Assembly (NCBI RefSeq): GCF_901827175.1
Contig: NZ_LR594662.1
Coordinates: 434,001 to 498,000 of the forward strand
From: Variovorax sp. RA8
GTDB taxonomy: Bacteria > Pseudomonadota > Gammaproteobacteria > Burkholderiales > Burkholderiaceae_C
Direction: 5' to 3'
DNA: 64,000 nt
Below, in pieces: positions 25,415-36,097 of the stretch (position 1 is the first letter of the stretch; every line of letters starts with the position of its first letter). The notes under the pieces are model-generated. The model was not told the origin of the DNA and made no database searches. It worked only from the letters and a program-made list of their open reading frames with translations. The translations under genes and the position numbers were made by a program.

Positions 25415-26902
25415 CTATCCCAGCTTCGCCTTCAGCAGCGCATTGACCTGCGCCGGGTTGGCCTTGCCCTGGCTGGCCTTCATGACCTGGCCGACCAGCG
25501 CGTTGAAGGCCTTGTCCTTGCCGGCGCGGTATTCGTCGATGTTCTTCGGGTTGGCGGCCAGCACGGTGTCGACGATCTTCTCCAGCGCGCCGGTATCGCT
25601 CATCTGCTTCAGGCCCTTGGCGTCGATGATCGCGTCGACGTCCTGGCCCTCGCCGGTCCACAGCGCGTCGAAGACCTGGCGTGCCGCGTTGTTCGACACA
25701 GTGCCGTCGCCGATGCGCCCGATCAGCGCGGCGAGCTGGGTGGCCGTGACCGGCGCCTGGGCGATGTCGATGTCCTGCAGGTTCAGCCGGCGCGCGATCT
25801 CGCCGGTGATCCAGTTGCTGGCGAGCTTGGGTGCGGCGCCCGCGCGCACGGCCTCGTCGAAGTAGCGGGCCAGGGCCGGGCCCTGGGTGAGCTGCGCGGC
25901 GTCGTAGTCCGACAGCCCGTGCTCGCGCACGTAGCGCTCGGCCATGGCGCGCGGCAGCTCGGGCATCTCGGCGCGCACGCGCTCGATCCACTCGGGCGCG
26001 ATCGCCAGCGGCGGCAGGTCGGGGTCGGGGAAATACCGGTAGTCGGCCGCGTCCTCCTTGGTGCGCATGGCGCGGGTCTCGCCGGTCTCGGGGTCGAACA
26101 GCACGGTGGCCTGCTGGATCGCGCGGCCGTCCTCCAGCTCGCCGATCTGCCAGCGGATCTCGTAGTCGATCGCCTGCTGCATGAACTTGAAGCTGTTGAG
26201 GTTCTTGATCTCGCGCCGCGTGCCCAGCGGGGCGCCGGGCCGGCGCACCGAGACATTGGCGTCGCAGCGGAAGCTGCCTTCCTGCATGTTGCCGTCGCAG
26301 ATGCCGATCCAAGTCACGATCTTGTGCAGTTCGCGCGCGTAGGCGACAGCCTCGGCGGTGGAGCGCATGTCGGGCTCGGTCACGATCTCCAGCAGCGGCG
26401 TGCCGGCGCGGTTCAGGTCGATGCCCGATTGGCCGACGAAGTCCTCGTGCAGCGACTTGCCCGCGTCTTCCTCCAGATGGGCACGCACCAGGCGCACCGT
26501 CTTCTTCTCGTCGCCGAGGAAGAAGCTCACCGAGCCGCCCTGCACGACCGGGATCTCGTACTGGCTGATCTGGTAGCCCTTGGGCAGGTCGGGGTAGAAG
26601 TAGTTCTTGCGCGCGAACACGCTGCGCGGCGCGATGTGCGAGCCGAGCGCCAGCCCGAGCTTGATGGCGCGCTCGACGGCGCCCTTGTTCATCACTGGCA
26701 GCGTGCCGGGCAGCGCCAGGTCGACGGCACTGGCCTGGGTGTTGGGCTCGGCGCCGAAGGCGGTGGAGGCGCGGCTGAAGATCTTGCTTGCGGTCGAGAG
26801 CTGGGCATGGGTCTCGAAGCCGATGATGACTTCGTAGCCCTGCACCAGCGGGCCGGTCGGGCGGCCTTCCTGCGCTTTTTCGAAGGAGATGGCAGCACTC
26901 AT
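25415..26902 (-). CDS. gatB: Aspartyl/glutamyl-tRNA(Asn/Gln) amidotransferase subunit B
   Basis: A 495-residue subunit of GatCAB, which phosphorylates and then amidates misacylated Glu-tRNA(Gln) and Asp-tRNA(Asn). It carries the family hallmarks [40 protein letters not shown] and [17 protein letters not shown], with the YqeY-like tRNA-binding tail at the C-terminus ([20 protein letters not shown]). It is the last gene of gatC-gatA-gatB and is separated from gatA by a 192-base spacer holding a repeat element and a stem-loop. Confidence 0.95.
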   Translation of the reverse strand: MSAAISFEKAQEGRPTGPLVQGYEVIIGFETHAQLSTASKIFSRASTAFGAEPNTQASAVDLALPGTLPVMNKGAVERAIKLGLALGSHIAPRSVFARKNYFYPDLPKGYQISQYEIPVVQGGSVSFFLGDEKKTVRLVRAHLEEDAGKSLHEDFVGQSGIDLNRAGTPLLEIVTEPDMRSTAEAVAYARELHKIVTWIGICDGNMQEGSFRCDANVSVRRPGAPLGTRREIKNLNSFKFMQQAIDYEIRWQIGELEDGRAIQQATVLFDPETGETRAMRTKEDAADYRYFPDPDLPPLAIAPEWIERVRAEMPELPRAMAERYVREHGLSDYDAAQLTQGPALARYFDEAVRAGAAPKLASNWITGEIARRLNLQDIDIAQAPVTATQLAALIGRIGDGTVSNNAARQVFDALWTGEGQDVDAIIDAKGLKQMSDTGALEKIVDTVLAANPKNIDEYRAGKDKAFNALVGQVMKASQGKANPAQVNALLKAKLG

Positions 26903-26913
26903 TTCAAAGGAAT

Positions 26914-26986
26914 CCGGTTTGTTCGGGGAACACCGCGGAACCGGCTTTGCCGGGCCGCTGGTGCTGCCCCCGGTGAGGGGGCTGAG
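26914..26986 (+). repeat. Intergenic repeat, copy A (between gatA and gatB)
   Basis: This stretch aligns over its full length with the reverse complement of 30202-30274. Shared blocks include GTTCGGGG, CCGCGG, ACCGGC, TTGCCGG, CCGC and GCCCCCGG, about 80 percent identical by eye. It contains short palindromes (CCGGC-TTT-GCCGG; CCCCC...GGGGG) like REP-type elements. It is non-coding and lies downstream of gatA and upstream of gatB. Confidence 0.65.
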
Positions 26987-26996
26987 GGCCGCGGCT

Positions 26997-27020
26997 CCAA
27001 GCCTGCCTGCGCAGGCTTGG
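26997..27020. repeat. Perfect 10-bp stem-loop in the gatA-gatB spacer
   Basis: CCAAGCCTGC (26997-27006) and GCAGGCTTGG (27011-27020) pair perfectly around a CTGC tetraloop. No T-run follows on either strand, so it is not a standard terminator. It could stabilise the gatCA 3' end, act as an mRNA processing signal, or be part of the adjacent repeat element. Confidence 0.6.
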
Positions 27021-27094
27021 ACGGCCTGAAGGGCAAGGCCTCTGGCCGCAGCACGCTTGGCGACCCCACGAAGTGGGCAAGCATGGAGGGGAGC

Positions 27095-28581
27095 TCATTC
27101 ATAGCCCTCCGGCGTGCGCTGGTGCCAGTCGGTGGCCTGCTGGAAGCGGTGCGCGGCGTTGAGCAGCTTCGCTTCGCCGAAGTAGTTGCCGATCAGCTGC
27201 AGGCCCACCGGCAAGCCGCCGTCGAAGCCGGCCGGTACGCTCATGCCGGGCAGGCCCGCCAGCGAAGCGGGCAGGGTGAAGATGTCGGCCAGGTAGTCGG
27301 CCACCGGATCGTCGCCATGCTCGCCCAGCTTCCATGCGCCCGTGGGCGCGGCCGGGCCGGCGATCAGGTCGCACTGCGCGAAGGCCTGCTGGAAGTCGTC
27401 GGCGATCATGCGGCGCACCTTCTGCGCCTGAAGGTAGTAGGCGTCGTAGTAGCCGTGCGAGAGCACGTAGGTGCCGATCATGATGCGGCGCTTGACCTCG
27501 TCGCCGAAGCCTTCCTCGCGCGTCCTGGCGTACATGTCGGCCAGATCGCGGTAGTTTTTCGCGCGATAGCCGAACTTGACGCCATCGAAGCGGCTCAGGT
27601 TCGAGCTCGCCTCGGCCGCCGCGATGATGTAGTAGACCGGGATCGAAAGCTCGGTGCGCGGCAGGGTGACCTCGACGCGCTTCGCGCCCAGCTTCTCGTA
27701 CTCGGCCAGCGCGGCCTCGACGGCGGCGCGCACGCCGGGTGCCACGCCTTCGCCCAGGAACTCGCGCGGAACGCCGATGCGCAGGCCCTCGAGCGAATCG
27801 CCCAAGCTGCGGGTGAAGTCTTCGGCCGGCTTGTCGAGCGAGGTCGAGTCGCGCTCCGGGTCCGGCCCGCACATGGTCGACAGCATCAGGGCGCAGTCCT
27901 CGGCCGAGCGGGCGAAGGGGCCGGCCTGGTCCAGGCTGGAGGCGAAGGCCACCATGCCGTAGCGCGAGGCGCGTCCGTAGGTGGGCTTGATGCCGGTCAC
28001 GCCGCAGAAGGAGGCGGGCTGCCGGATCGAGCCCCCGGTGTCGGTGCCGGTGGCTGCCGGCACCAGGCGCGCGGCTACGGCAACGGCGCTGCCGCCGGAG
28101 GAGCCGCCGGGGATGCGCGCACGGTCCCAGGGGTTGCGCACCGGCACGGCGTGGTCGAAGCCCACGGCGGGCACGGCCACGTTCTCGTTGGCCGAGCCCA
28201 TCGCGAACTCGTCGCAGCTGAGCTTGCCGAGGTTCACGGCCCCGGCGTCGGCCAGCTTGCGCACCACGGTCGCGTCGAAGGGCGAGCGGTAGCCGGCCAG
28301 GATGCGCGAGCCGGCGGTGGTCGGCAGGTCGGCGGTGACGAAGATGTCCTTGTGCGCGATCGGTACGCCGGCCAGGGGCCGGGCGTTACCGGCGGCCAGT
28401 TGCGCATCGGCGGCGCGGGCCTGGGACAGGGCGAATCCGTCGTCCAGAGCCACGAAGGCGCCCAGGTCCCGGTGCTGCCGGATGCGGGCCAGCTGGTGCT
28501 GGGTGGCTTCCACGGCCGAGACCTTGCGCTCGCGAATCGCGCGGGCCAGCTCGGCCACGCCCATCTGGTGCAGTTCGCCTT

Positions 28582-28585
<4 letters not shown>
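27095..28585 (-). CDS. gatA: Aspartyl/glutamyl-tRNA(Asn/Gln) amidotransferase subunit A
   Basis: A 496-residue glutaminase subunit of GatCAB. The amidase-signature triad is Lys79 (IAHKDIF), Ser162 (PGGSSGGSA) and Ser186 (GTDTGGSIR). Other hallmarks are [19 protein letters not shown] and [20 protein letters not shown]. The start at 28585 overlaps the gatC stop by four bases. A much longer open frame continues upstream through gatC and the mre genes in antisense; it is a GC-rich artefact, not a fusion. Confidence 0.95.
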
Positions 28586-30163
<1,578 letters not shown>

Positions 30164-30201
30164 TGTTGCTCGCCCCCAGGTCGCGCGCACTATGTGTCGC
30201 G

Positions 30202-30274
30202 CTCCCACCCCCGGCCGGGGGCGGCGCCTGCGGTCCGGCAATGCCGGTCCCGCGGCCCCCCCCGAACAGTCCGG
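30202..30274 (-). repeat. Intergenic repeat, copy B (between mreB and mreC)
   Basis: Reverse complement of this stretch matches copy A at 26914-26986: GTTCGGGG, CCGCGGGACCGGC, TTGCCGGACCGC and GCCCCCGGCCGGGGG in the same order. Two strong palindromes (CCGGCAATGCCGG and CCCCCGGCCGGGGG) make it highly structured in RNA. It fills most of the 129-base mreB-mreC spacer and is in opposite orientation to copy A, 3.2 kb away. Confidence 0.65.
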
Positions 30275-30292
30275 CTCGTGGCATAACGCAAC

Positions 30293-31294
30293 ATGCCGCT
30301 CGGCACCCTTGACCGTACCGCGCCACCCCTGTTCAACCAGGGCCCGTCGGCACTCAGCAAGCTGATCTTCTTCAGCGCGCTGGCGCTTTTTCTGATGGTG
30401 GCGGATGCCCGCTTCAACATCGTCCAGCCGCTGCGCGCGGCCATCGGGGCGGTGCTCTATCCGGTGCAGTGGCTCGCCATGAAGCCGGTGCAGCTGGCAG
30501 TCGGCGGCGGCCGCTACCTGGAAGACCTCCAGACCGCGCAGTCCAAGGAGGCCGATGCGCGCAAGGCGCTGGCGCTGCAGTCCGAACGCGCCAGCCAGGC
30601 CGACACCCTGGCGCAGGAGAACGCCCGGCTGCGCTCGCTGCTCGAGTTGCGCCAGACCACGCAGACGCCGGGCCGCGCGGCCGAGGTCCTCTACGACGCG
30701 GCCGACCCCTACACCCGCAAGCTGGTGATCGACCAGGGCTTGGCCAACGGCATCGTGGCCGGCTCGCCGGTGATCGACGAGCACGGCGTGGTAGGGCAGG
30801 TCACGCAGGTCCAGCCCTTCACCAGCGAGATCACGCTGGTGATCGACCGCGACCTGTCGATCCCGGTGCAGAACGTGCGCACCGGTGCGCGCAGCGTGGC
30901 CTTCGGCGACGCCAGCGCCCATGGCGGAGGGCTGGAGCTGCGCTTCGTTGCTCCCAGCGCTGACGTGCAGGAGGGAGACCTGCTCACCACCAGTGGGGTC
31001 GACGGCGTCTACCCGCCAGGCTTGCCGGTCGCGAAGATCGACCGCATCGACCGCCGTGCCGATTCCGCCTTCGCCCGCATCCACTGCTTGCCCATGGCCC
31101 ATGTGGCGGCTGCGCGCTACGTGCTGGTGCTGTCGCCTACGGGCAACCAGATGCCCAAGCCGGCGCCGGCCGCGGCGGCCGACGCCAATCCGGCGGCGAA
31201 GAAGAAGGCCGACAGGGCCAGCGCCAAGCCCGGCAAGGCCGATAAGGCCGATAAGGCCGGCCAGGCAGAGAAGAAGGAGGGCCGCACCCCATGA
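30293..31294 (+). CDS. mreC: Rod shape-determining protein MreC
   Basis: A 333-residue bitopic inner-membrane protein. A short cytoplasmic N-terminus and one transmembrane helix ([18 protein letters not shown]) are followed by a coiled coil (residues 75-120) and the two periplasmic beta-barrel domains of MreC ([40 protein letters not shown]). The C-terminal 45 residues are a low-complexity Lys/Ala tail with repeated KADKAD-like units. It overlaps mreD by four bases. Confidence 0.93.
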   Translation: MPLGTLDRTAPPLFNQGPSALSKLIFFSALALFLMVADARFNIVQPLRAAIGAVLYPVQWLAMKPVQLAVGGGRYLEDLQTAQSKEADARKALALQSERASQADTLAQENARLRSLLELRQTTQTPGRAAEVLYDAADPYTRKLVIDQGLANGIVAGSPVIDEHGVVGQVTQVQPFTSEITLVIDRDLSIPVQNVRTGARSVAFGDASAHGGGLELRFVAPSADVQEGDLLTTSGVDGVYPPGLPVAKIDRIDRRADSAFARIHCLPMAHVAAARYVLVLSPTGNQMPKPAPAAAADANPAAKKKADRASAKPGKADKADKAGQAEKKEGRTP

Positions 31295-31812
31295 TCATGC
31301 GTCCCGGCCACCAGCAGCTGTTGCTGCCGGTCAATCCCTTGTTCATCTGGGCCAGCCTGATCGTGGCGCTGCTGGTCAACATGGTGCCGATCGGCCGCGC
31401 CGCCTGGCTGCCCGACCTGCTGGCGCTGGCCATCGTGTTCTGGAGCGTTCACCAGCCGGCGCGCATCGGCATCGGCGCAGCCTTCGTGTTCGGGCTGTCG
31501 ATGGACGTGCACCAGACCGCGCTTCTGGGCCAGCATGCCCTGTCGTACACCACGCTGGGCTTCTTCGCGATCATGATCCACCGGCGGCTGCTCTGGTATC
31601 CGCTGCTCTCCCAGGCGCTGCAGGTGCTGCCGTTGTTTGCCATCTCGCACTTGATCGAAGTGGCGATCCGCATGATCGGCGGCGGGATCTTCCCCGGCTG
31701 GGGCTTCCTGATCGCGCCGGTGGTCGAGGCGGCCCTCTGGCCTTTCGTGACCCTGCTGCTGCTGGCGCCGCAACGACGCGCCCCCGAACCCGATGCCAAC
31801 CGGCCCCTATAA
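31291..31812 (+). CDS. mreD: Rod shape-determining protein MreD
   Basis: A 173-residue integral membrane protein with five or six hydrophobic segments. The signature [22 protein letters not shown] and the preceding [18 protein letters not shown] are typical of beta-proteobacterial MreD. Its ATG lies inside the mreC stop region (ATGATCATG at 31291). It links MreC to PBP2 in the elongasome. Confidence 0.92.
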   Translation: MIMRPGHQQLLLPVNPLFIWASLIVALLVNMVPIGRAAWLPDLLALAIVFWSVHQPARIGIGAAFVFGLSMDVHQTALLGQHALSYTTLGFFAIMIHRRLLWYPLLSQALQVLPLFAISHLIEVAIRMIGGGIFPGWGFLIAPVVEAALWPFVTLLLLAPQRRAPEPDANRPL

Positions 31813-31867
31813 CAGACCCCGAGGCCGTCTTGCTCCACGGCCGCGGGCGGCGTAGGCTTCGCGCGCC

Positions 31868-33835
31868 ATGACCGAACTCCGCAACGTCGCCGCAGATCTC
31901 GCACGCTTCAGGCGGCGGGTGCTGGTGATCGGGCTGGTGGTGCTGGTAGCCTTCGGGCTGCTGTGCGCGCGGCTTTTCTTCCTGCAGGTGGTGCGGCACG
32001 AGGACTTGGCGGAGCAGGCCGAGAGCAACCGCACGGCGGTGGTGCCCGTGGTGCCGAACCGCGGCCTGATCCTGGACCGCAATGGCATCGTGCTTGCCTC
32101 CAACTACTCGGCATACACGCTGGAGATCACGCCCTCCAAGGTCGGCAGCCTGGAGGACACCATCGACAGCCTGGGCGAGGTGGTGGAGGTCTCGCACCGC
32201 GACCGCCGCCGTTTCAAGCGCCTGCGCGAAGACTCGCGCAGCTTCGACTCGATCCCGATCCGCACCCGTCTGACCGATGAGGAAGTCGCCCGCTTCGCGG
32301 CCCAGCGCTACCGCTTTCCCGGCGTCGAGATCAAGGCGCGGCTGTTCCGCAACTATCCCAACGGCGAGCTCGCCGCCCACGTGCTCGGCTACATCGGCCG
32401 CATCAACCAGCGCGAGAAGGCGGCGATGGAGGAGTGGAGCGAGGAAGACCAGGCCAACTACAAGGGCACCGACTACATCGGCAAGCTGGGCATCGAGCAG
32501 AGCTACGAGAAGACGCTGCACGGACAGACCGGTGTCGAGCAGATGGAAACCTCGGCCGGCGGCCGCGCTGTGCGCCGCCTCGGCAGCCATCCGGCGACAC
32601 CGGGCAACACGGTCAAGCTCTCGCTCGACATCAAGCTGCAGAAGCTGATCGAAGACATGTTCGGAGAGCGTCGCGGCGCCCTGGTGGCGATCGATCCCAA
32701 CACCGGCGAGATCCTGGCCTTTGTCTCCAAGCCCACCTTCGACCCGAACCTGTTCGTCGAGGGCATCGACACCGAGAGCTGGCAGGCGCTCAACGAGTCG
32801 ATCGACAAGCCGCTGTTGAACCGGGCGCTGCGCGGCACTTACCCGCCGGGCTCCACCTACAAGCCCTTCATGGCGCTGGCTGCGCTGCAGCTCAACAAGC
32901 GCGCGCCGAGCCTGGTGGTCAACGATCCCGGCTTCTACACCTTCGGCGGCCACACCTTCCGAAGCCACGAGGGCGGCCTGGGCGGCGTGGACATGCACCG
33001 CGCCATCCAGATGTCGAGCAACACGTATTTCTATTCGCTGGCCGTCGACATGGGCGTGGACACCATCCACGACTTCATGAAGCCGCTCGGCTTTGGCCAG
33101 ATTACCGGCATCGACCTCCAGGGCGAGGTGCGCGGCCTGCTGCCCAGCACGACCTGGAAGCGCGAGGCCTACAAGCGTCCCGAGATGAAGAAGTGGTACC
33201 CGGGCGAGACCGTCTCCCTGGGCATTGGCCAGGGCTACAACAGCTTCACCATGCTGCAGCTCGCGGTGGCCGAGGCCACGCTGGCCAACGGCGGCATCAG
33301 GCACCGCCCGCACGTGGTCAAGGCCATCAAGGACACGGTCACCGGCGAGGTGAACGAGCTCCCGCAGCCGCCGGGCGAGAACCTCGGCTACCAGCCCAAG
33401 CATGTGGACCTGGTGCGCAACGCGCTGGTGGCGGTGAACAAGGGCGGCACCGGCACGCGCGTCTTCGCGGGCGCGCCCTACAGCTCGGCCGGCAAGACCG
33501 GCACCGCACAGGCGGTGGCATGGGGCCAGAACACCAAGTACAACGCCAAGGCGCTGGAAGAGCACCAGCGCGACCACTCGCTGTTCGCGGCCTTCGCGCC
33601 GGCCGAGGCGCCGAAGATCGCGGTCGCGATCATCGTGGAGAACGCCGGCTTCGGCGCCGCGGCGGCCGCACCGATCGTGCGCCGCGTGTTCGACTACTGG
33701 CTGGCCGACCAGTACCCCAACGAGCAGGACCTGGCGGCGGTGCAGGCCGGCAAGGCCGCCGCGCCGTTGGGCAAGCCGCGGGTGGCGAGCGAGTTGTCCT
33801 GGCCCATCGTGAGCGGTGCCGCAACGGCCCCCTGA
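31868..33835 (+). CDS. mrdA: Penicillin-binding protein 2 (peptidoglycan transpeptidase)
   Basis: A 655-residue class B PBP. It has an N-terminal transmembrane anchor (VLVIGLVVLVAFGLLCARLF), a pedestal domain with VPNRGLILDRNG, and a transpeptidase domain with SxxK in PPGSTYKPFMAL, SxN in QMSSNTYFY and KTG in AGKTGTAQA. It is the elongation-specific transpeptidase and follows mreD by 55 bases. No rodA is seen directly downstream: a GMC oxidoreductase gene lies convergent instead, so rodA is either elsewhere or outside the window. Confidence 0.95.
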   Translation: MTELRNVAADLARFRRRVLVIGLVVLVAFGLLCARLFFLQVVRHEDLAEQAESNRTAVVPVVPNRGLILDRNGIVLASNYSAYTLEITPSKVGSLEDTIDSLGEVVEVSHRDRRRFKRLREDSRSFDSIPIRTRLTDEEVARFAAQRYRFPGVEIKARLFRNYPNGELAAHVLGYIGRINQREKAAMEEWSEEDQANYKGTDYIGKLGIEQSYEKTLHGQTGVEQMETSAGGRAVRRLGSHPATPGNTVKLSLDIKLQKLIEDMFGERRGALVAIDPNTGEILAFVSKPTFDPNLFVEGIDTESWQALNESIDKPLLNRALRGTYPPGSTYKPFMALAALQLNKRAPSLVVNDPGFYTFGGHTFRSHEGGLGGVDMHRAIQMSSNTYFYSLAVDMGVDTIHDFMKPLGFGQITGIDLQGEVRGLLPSTTWKREAYKRPEMKKWYPGETVSLGIGQGYNSFTMLQLAVAEATLANGGIRHRPHVVKAIKDTVTGEVNELPQPPGENLGYQPKHVDLVRNALVAVNKGGTGTRVFAGAPYSSAGKTGTAQAVAWGQNTKYNAKALEEHQRDHSLFAAFAPAEAPKIAVAIIVENAGFGAAAAAPIVRRVFDYWLADQYPNEQDLAAVQAGKAAAPLGKPRVASELSWPIVSGAATAP

Positions 33836-34201
33836 ACATCGCCGCGGGTGGGGAATCGAAGGCTTCATCGCCGTCAAGGCGCTGGTCAAGTGACGTGCGC
33901 GGCGGCGGCCGCCCCAGGTGGAGGCGCCGCACGCGCTTGTTGGTCGGCCGTGCGGCGAATGCATTTCCGAGGCCGTTCGGCAAAAGAAAAGGCGCCGACC
34001 AGCGGCGCCTTGTAAAAAACGGGCATCTCGTGCGGATGCCTTGTCTGAAGCCTGTTCTAGTTCTTCTCCATGTGTCTCCTCGGTCCCCCGCGCTGCGGGG
34101 CAGGCCCGTTTGCGAGTGGCGAGACTTTAGGCGGATGCACCGTGCCAGTGCATCGGGGATTACCCGCCACTGCGCAACAACTGGAAACAAAGAGACGCCG
34201 C
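33836..34201. other. 366-base gene-free spacer between mrdA and the GMC oxidoreductase gene
   Basis: The spacer between two convergent genes holds, on the minus strand, two stacked terminators (34040-33983), a hairpin GATGCAC/GTGCATC at 34134-34154, a CCCCGC/GCGGGG hairpin near 34085-34100, and an AGGAG followed by a four-codon reading frame (ATG GAG AAG AAC TAG, 34071-34057). The mrdA-proximal half (33836-33980) shows nothing recognisable. The minus-strand elements could be the long 3' UTR of the oxidoreductase mRNA or a separate short transcript. Confidence 0.5.
33983..34040 (-). terminator. Tandem intrinsic terminators on the minus strand
   Basis: Read on the minus strand, GGCATC-CGCACGA-GATGCC (34040-34022) is followed by CG and six T. 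Immediately after comes AAGGCGCC-GCTGGTC-GGCGCCTT (34010-33988) followed by TTCTTTT. Both have stem, short loop and U-tract. They end transcription coming from the GMC oxidoreductase direction and protect mrdA from antisense transcription. Confidence 0.75.
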
Positions 34202-35836
34202 TCAGGTGCCTTCCGTTCCGCGAATCCAGCTTGCCGCCTTCTCCGCGATCATCAGCGTGGGGCTGTTGGTGTTGCCGCTGGTGATGGTGGGCATCGCGCC
34301 GGCATCGACCACCCGCAGGCCCGCAATGCCGCGCACCCGCAGCCGCGAATCCAGCACGGCCATCGGATCGCCATCGGCACCCATCCGGGTGGTGCCCACC
34401 GGATGGAAGATGGTGGTCGCGATGTCGCCGGCCAGCCGCGCCAGTTCCTCGTCGCTCTGGTACTCGGGGCCGGGCTTCCATTCCTCCGGCCGGTACTTCG
34501 CCAGCGCGGGCTGGGCCACGATGCGGCGCGTCACCCGCAGCGAGTCGGCGGCCACCTTGCGGTCTTCCTCGGTGCTCAGGTAGCAGGGGGCGATCGCCGG
34601 CGCATCCGAGAAGCGGTGGCTCTTGATCTGCACCGTGCCGCGGCTGGTCGGGTTCAGGTTGCACACGCTCGCGGTGAAGGCAGGGAAGCTGTGCAACGGC
34701 TCGCCGAATGCATCGAGCGAGAGCGGCTGCACGTGGTATTCGAGGTTGGGCCATGCGTGCTCGGGCGCGCTGCGGGTGAAGGCGCCGAGCTGCGACGGGG
34801 CCATGCTCATCGGACCGCTGCGCTTGAGCAGGTATTCGAAGCCGATCTTCGCCTTGCCGTAGTAGGAGGACGCCAGCACGTTGAGCGTGGGTGCGTCCTT
34901 GACCTTGTAGACCGCGCGGATCTGCAGATGGTCCTGCAGGTTGGCGCCGACGCCCGGCGCGTCGAGCGCCACATCGATGCCGTGGCGGCGCAGCAGCTCG
35001 GCCGGGCCGATGCCCGAGAGCTGCAGGATCTGGGGCGAGCCGATGCTGCCGGCGCACAGGATCACTTCGCGGGTGGCGTGGGCCAGGACCATCTCGTGGC
35101 CGTCCCAGACCTGCACGCCGCTGCAATGCCGCCGGCCGTCGGCTGCGGTATCGAGCAGCAGGCGCGAGACCTGCGCGCCGGTCCACAGCTCGAAGTTGGG
35201 CCGGCCGTAGCAGGTGGGCCGCAGGAAGGCCTTGGCGGTGTTCCAGCGCCAGCCGTTCTTCTGGTTGACCTGGAAGTAGCCCACGCCCTCGTTGCTGCCG
35301 CGGTTGAAGTCGGTCGAATGCGGGATGCCGGCCTGCTCCGCGGCTTGGGCGAAGGCGTCCAGGATGTCCCAGCGCAGGCGCTGGCGCTCTACCCGCCACT
35401 CGCCGCCGGCCCCATGCATTTCGTCGGCGCCCAGGTAGTAGTCCTCGTGCTGCTTGAAGGCGGGCAGCACCTCGTCCCAGCGCCAGGTGTCGTCGCCGGT
35501 GAGCTGCGCCCACTGCTCGTAGTCGCGCGACTGGCCGCGCATGTAGATCATGCCGTTGATGGAGGAAGAGCCTCCCAGCGTCTTGCCCCGCGGATAGCGC
35601 AGGCTGCGGCCGTTGAGGCCGGCGTCGGGCTCGGTCGTGTAGAGCCAGTCGGTGCGCGGGTTGCCGATGCAGTAGAGATAGCCCACCGGGATGTGGATCC
35701 AGTGGTAGTCGTCCTTGCGCCCGGCCTCGATGAGCAGCACGCGGCGGTTCCTGTCGGCGCTCAGGCGGTTGGCCATCAGGGCACCGGCGGTGCCGGCGCC
35801 GACGATGATGTAGTCGAAGGTGGTGTCGTCGTTCAT
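34202..35836 (-). CDS. GMC-family FAD-dependent oxidoreductase (choline dehydrogenase-like)
   Basis: A 544-residue flavoenzyme. The FAD motif is DYIIVGAGTAGALMANRLSA at residues 8-27, the GMC signature 1 is RYPRGKTLGGSSSINGMIYM, signature 2 is GSIGSPQILQLSGIGP, and the C-terminus holds the catalytic His region FHPVGTTRMG and VVDAGAMPTITSGNTNSP. It is BetA-like, oxidising a primary alcohol; no betaine genes are nearby, so choline is not assured. The ATG at 35836 lies 261 bases from the divergent mla operon. Tandem terminators follow about 160 bases downstream. Confidence 0.9.
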   Translation of the reverse strand: MNDDTTFDYIIVGAGTAGALMANRLSADRNRRVLLIEAGRKDDYHWIHIPVGYLYCIGNPRTDWLYTTEPDAGLNGRSLRYPRGKTLGGSSSINGMIYMRGQSRDYEQWAQLTGDDTWRWDEVLPAFKQHEDYYLGADEMHGAGGEWRVERQRLRWDILDAFAQAAEQAGIPHSTDFNRGSNEGVGYFQVNQKNGWRWNTAKAFLRPTCYGRPNFELWTGAQVSRLLLDTAADGRRHCSGVQVWDGHEMVLAHATREVILCAGSIGSPQILQLSGIGPAELLRRHGIDVALDAPGVGANLQDHLQIRAVYKVKDAPTLNVLASSYYGKAKIGFEYLLKRSGPMSMAPSQLGAFTRSAPEHAWPNLEYHVQPLSLDAFGEPLHSFPAFTASVCNLNPTSRGTVQIKSHRFSDAPAIAPCYLSTEEDRKVAADSLRVTRRIVAQPALAKYRPEEWKPGPEYQSDEELARLAGDIATTIFHPVGTTRMGADGDPMAVLDSRLRVRGIAGLRVVDAGAMPTITSGNTNSPTLMIAEKAASWIRGTEGT

Positions 35837-36097
35837 TGGAAAAAACTTCCGCCCTGCGGGCTGCGGTGCTATGAGCCTTCGGAGCGACCGGGCCGCTCGT
35901 GCCTGTGCATTCGTCTCGCTCTCGTTGTCGTTCGGCCTTCCCGCTGCAGGGGCTGGCCGCGGGCCGGATCGGGCATTGTGGCAAAGGCCCGCGCATTGCG
36001 CGACCGCCTACGCCCGGGCGCGGGGAAAGGGTGTGGGTCAATCAACTGCGGCGGTTACGATGTCGCGATCTCCGTTCTTCAGAAGCGCCCACACTCC

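Noticed and set aside
26997-27020. Terminator for gatA
   Set aside because: The stem is perfect but lacks a T-run on both strands, and gatB downstream must be expressed in equal amounts.
33918-34130. A 70-codon plus-strand frame after mrdA
   Set aside because: No ribosome binding site, no recognisable sequence, and it crosses the tandem terminator hairpins.
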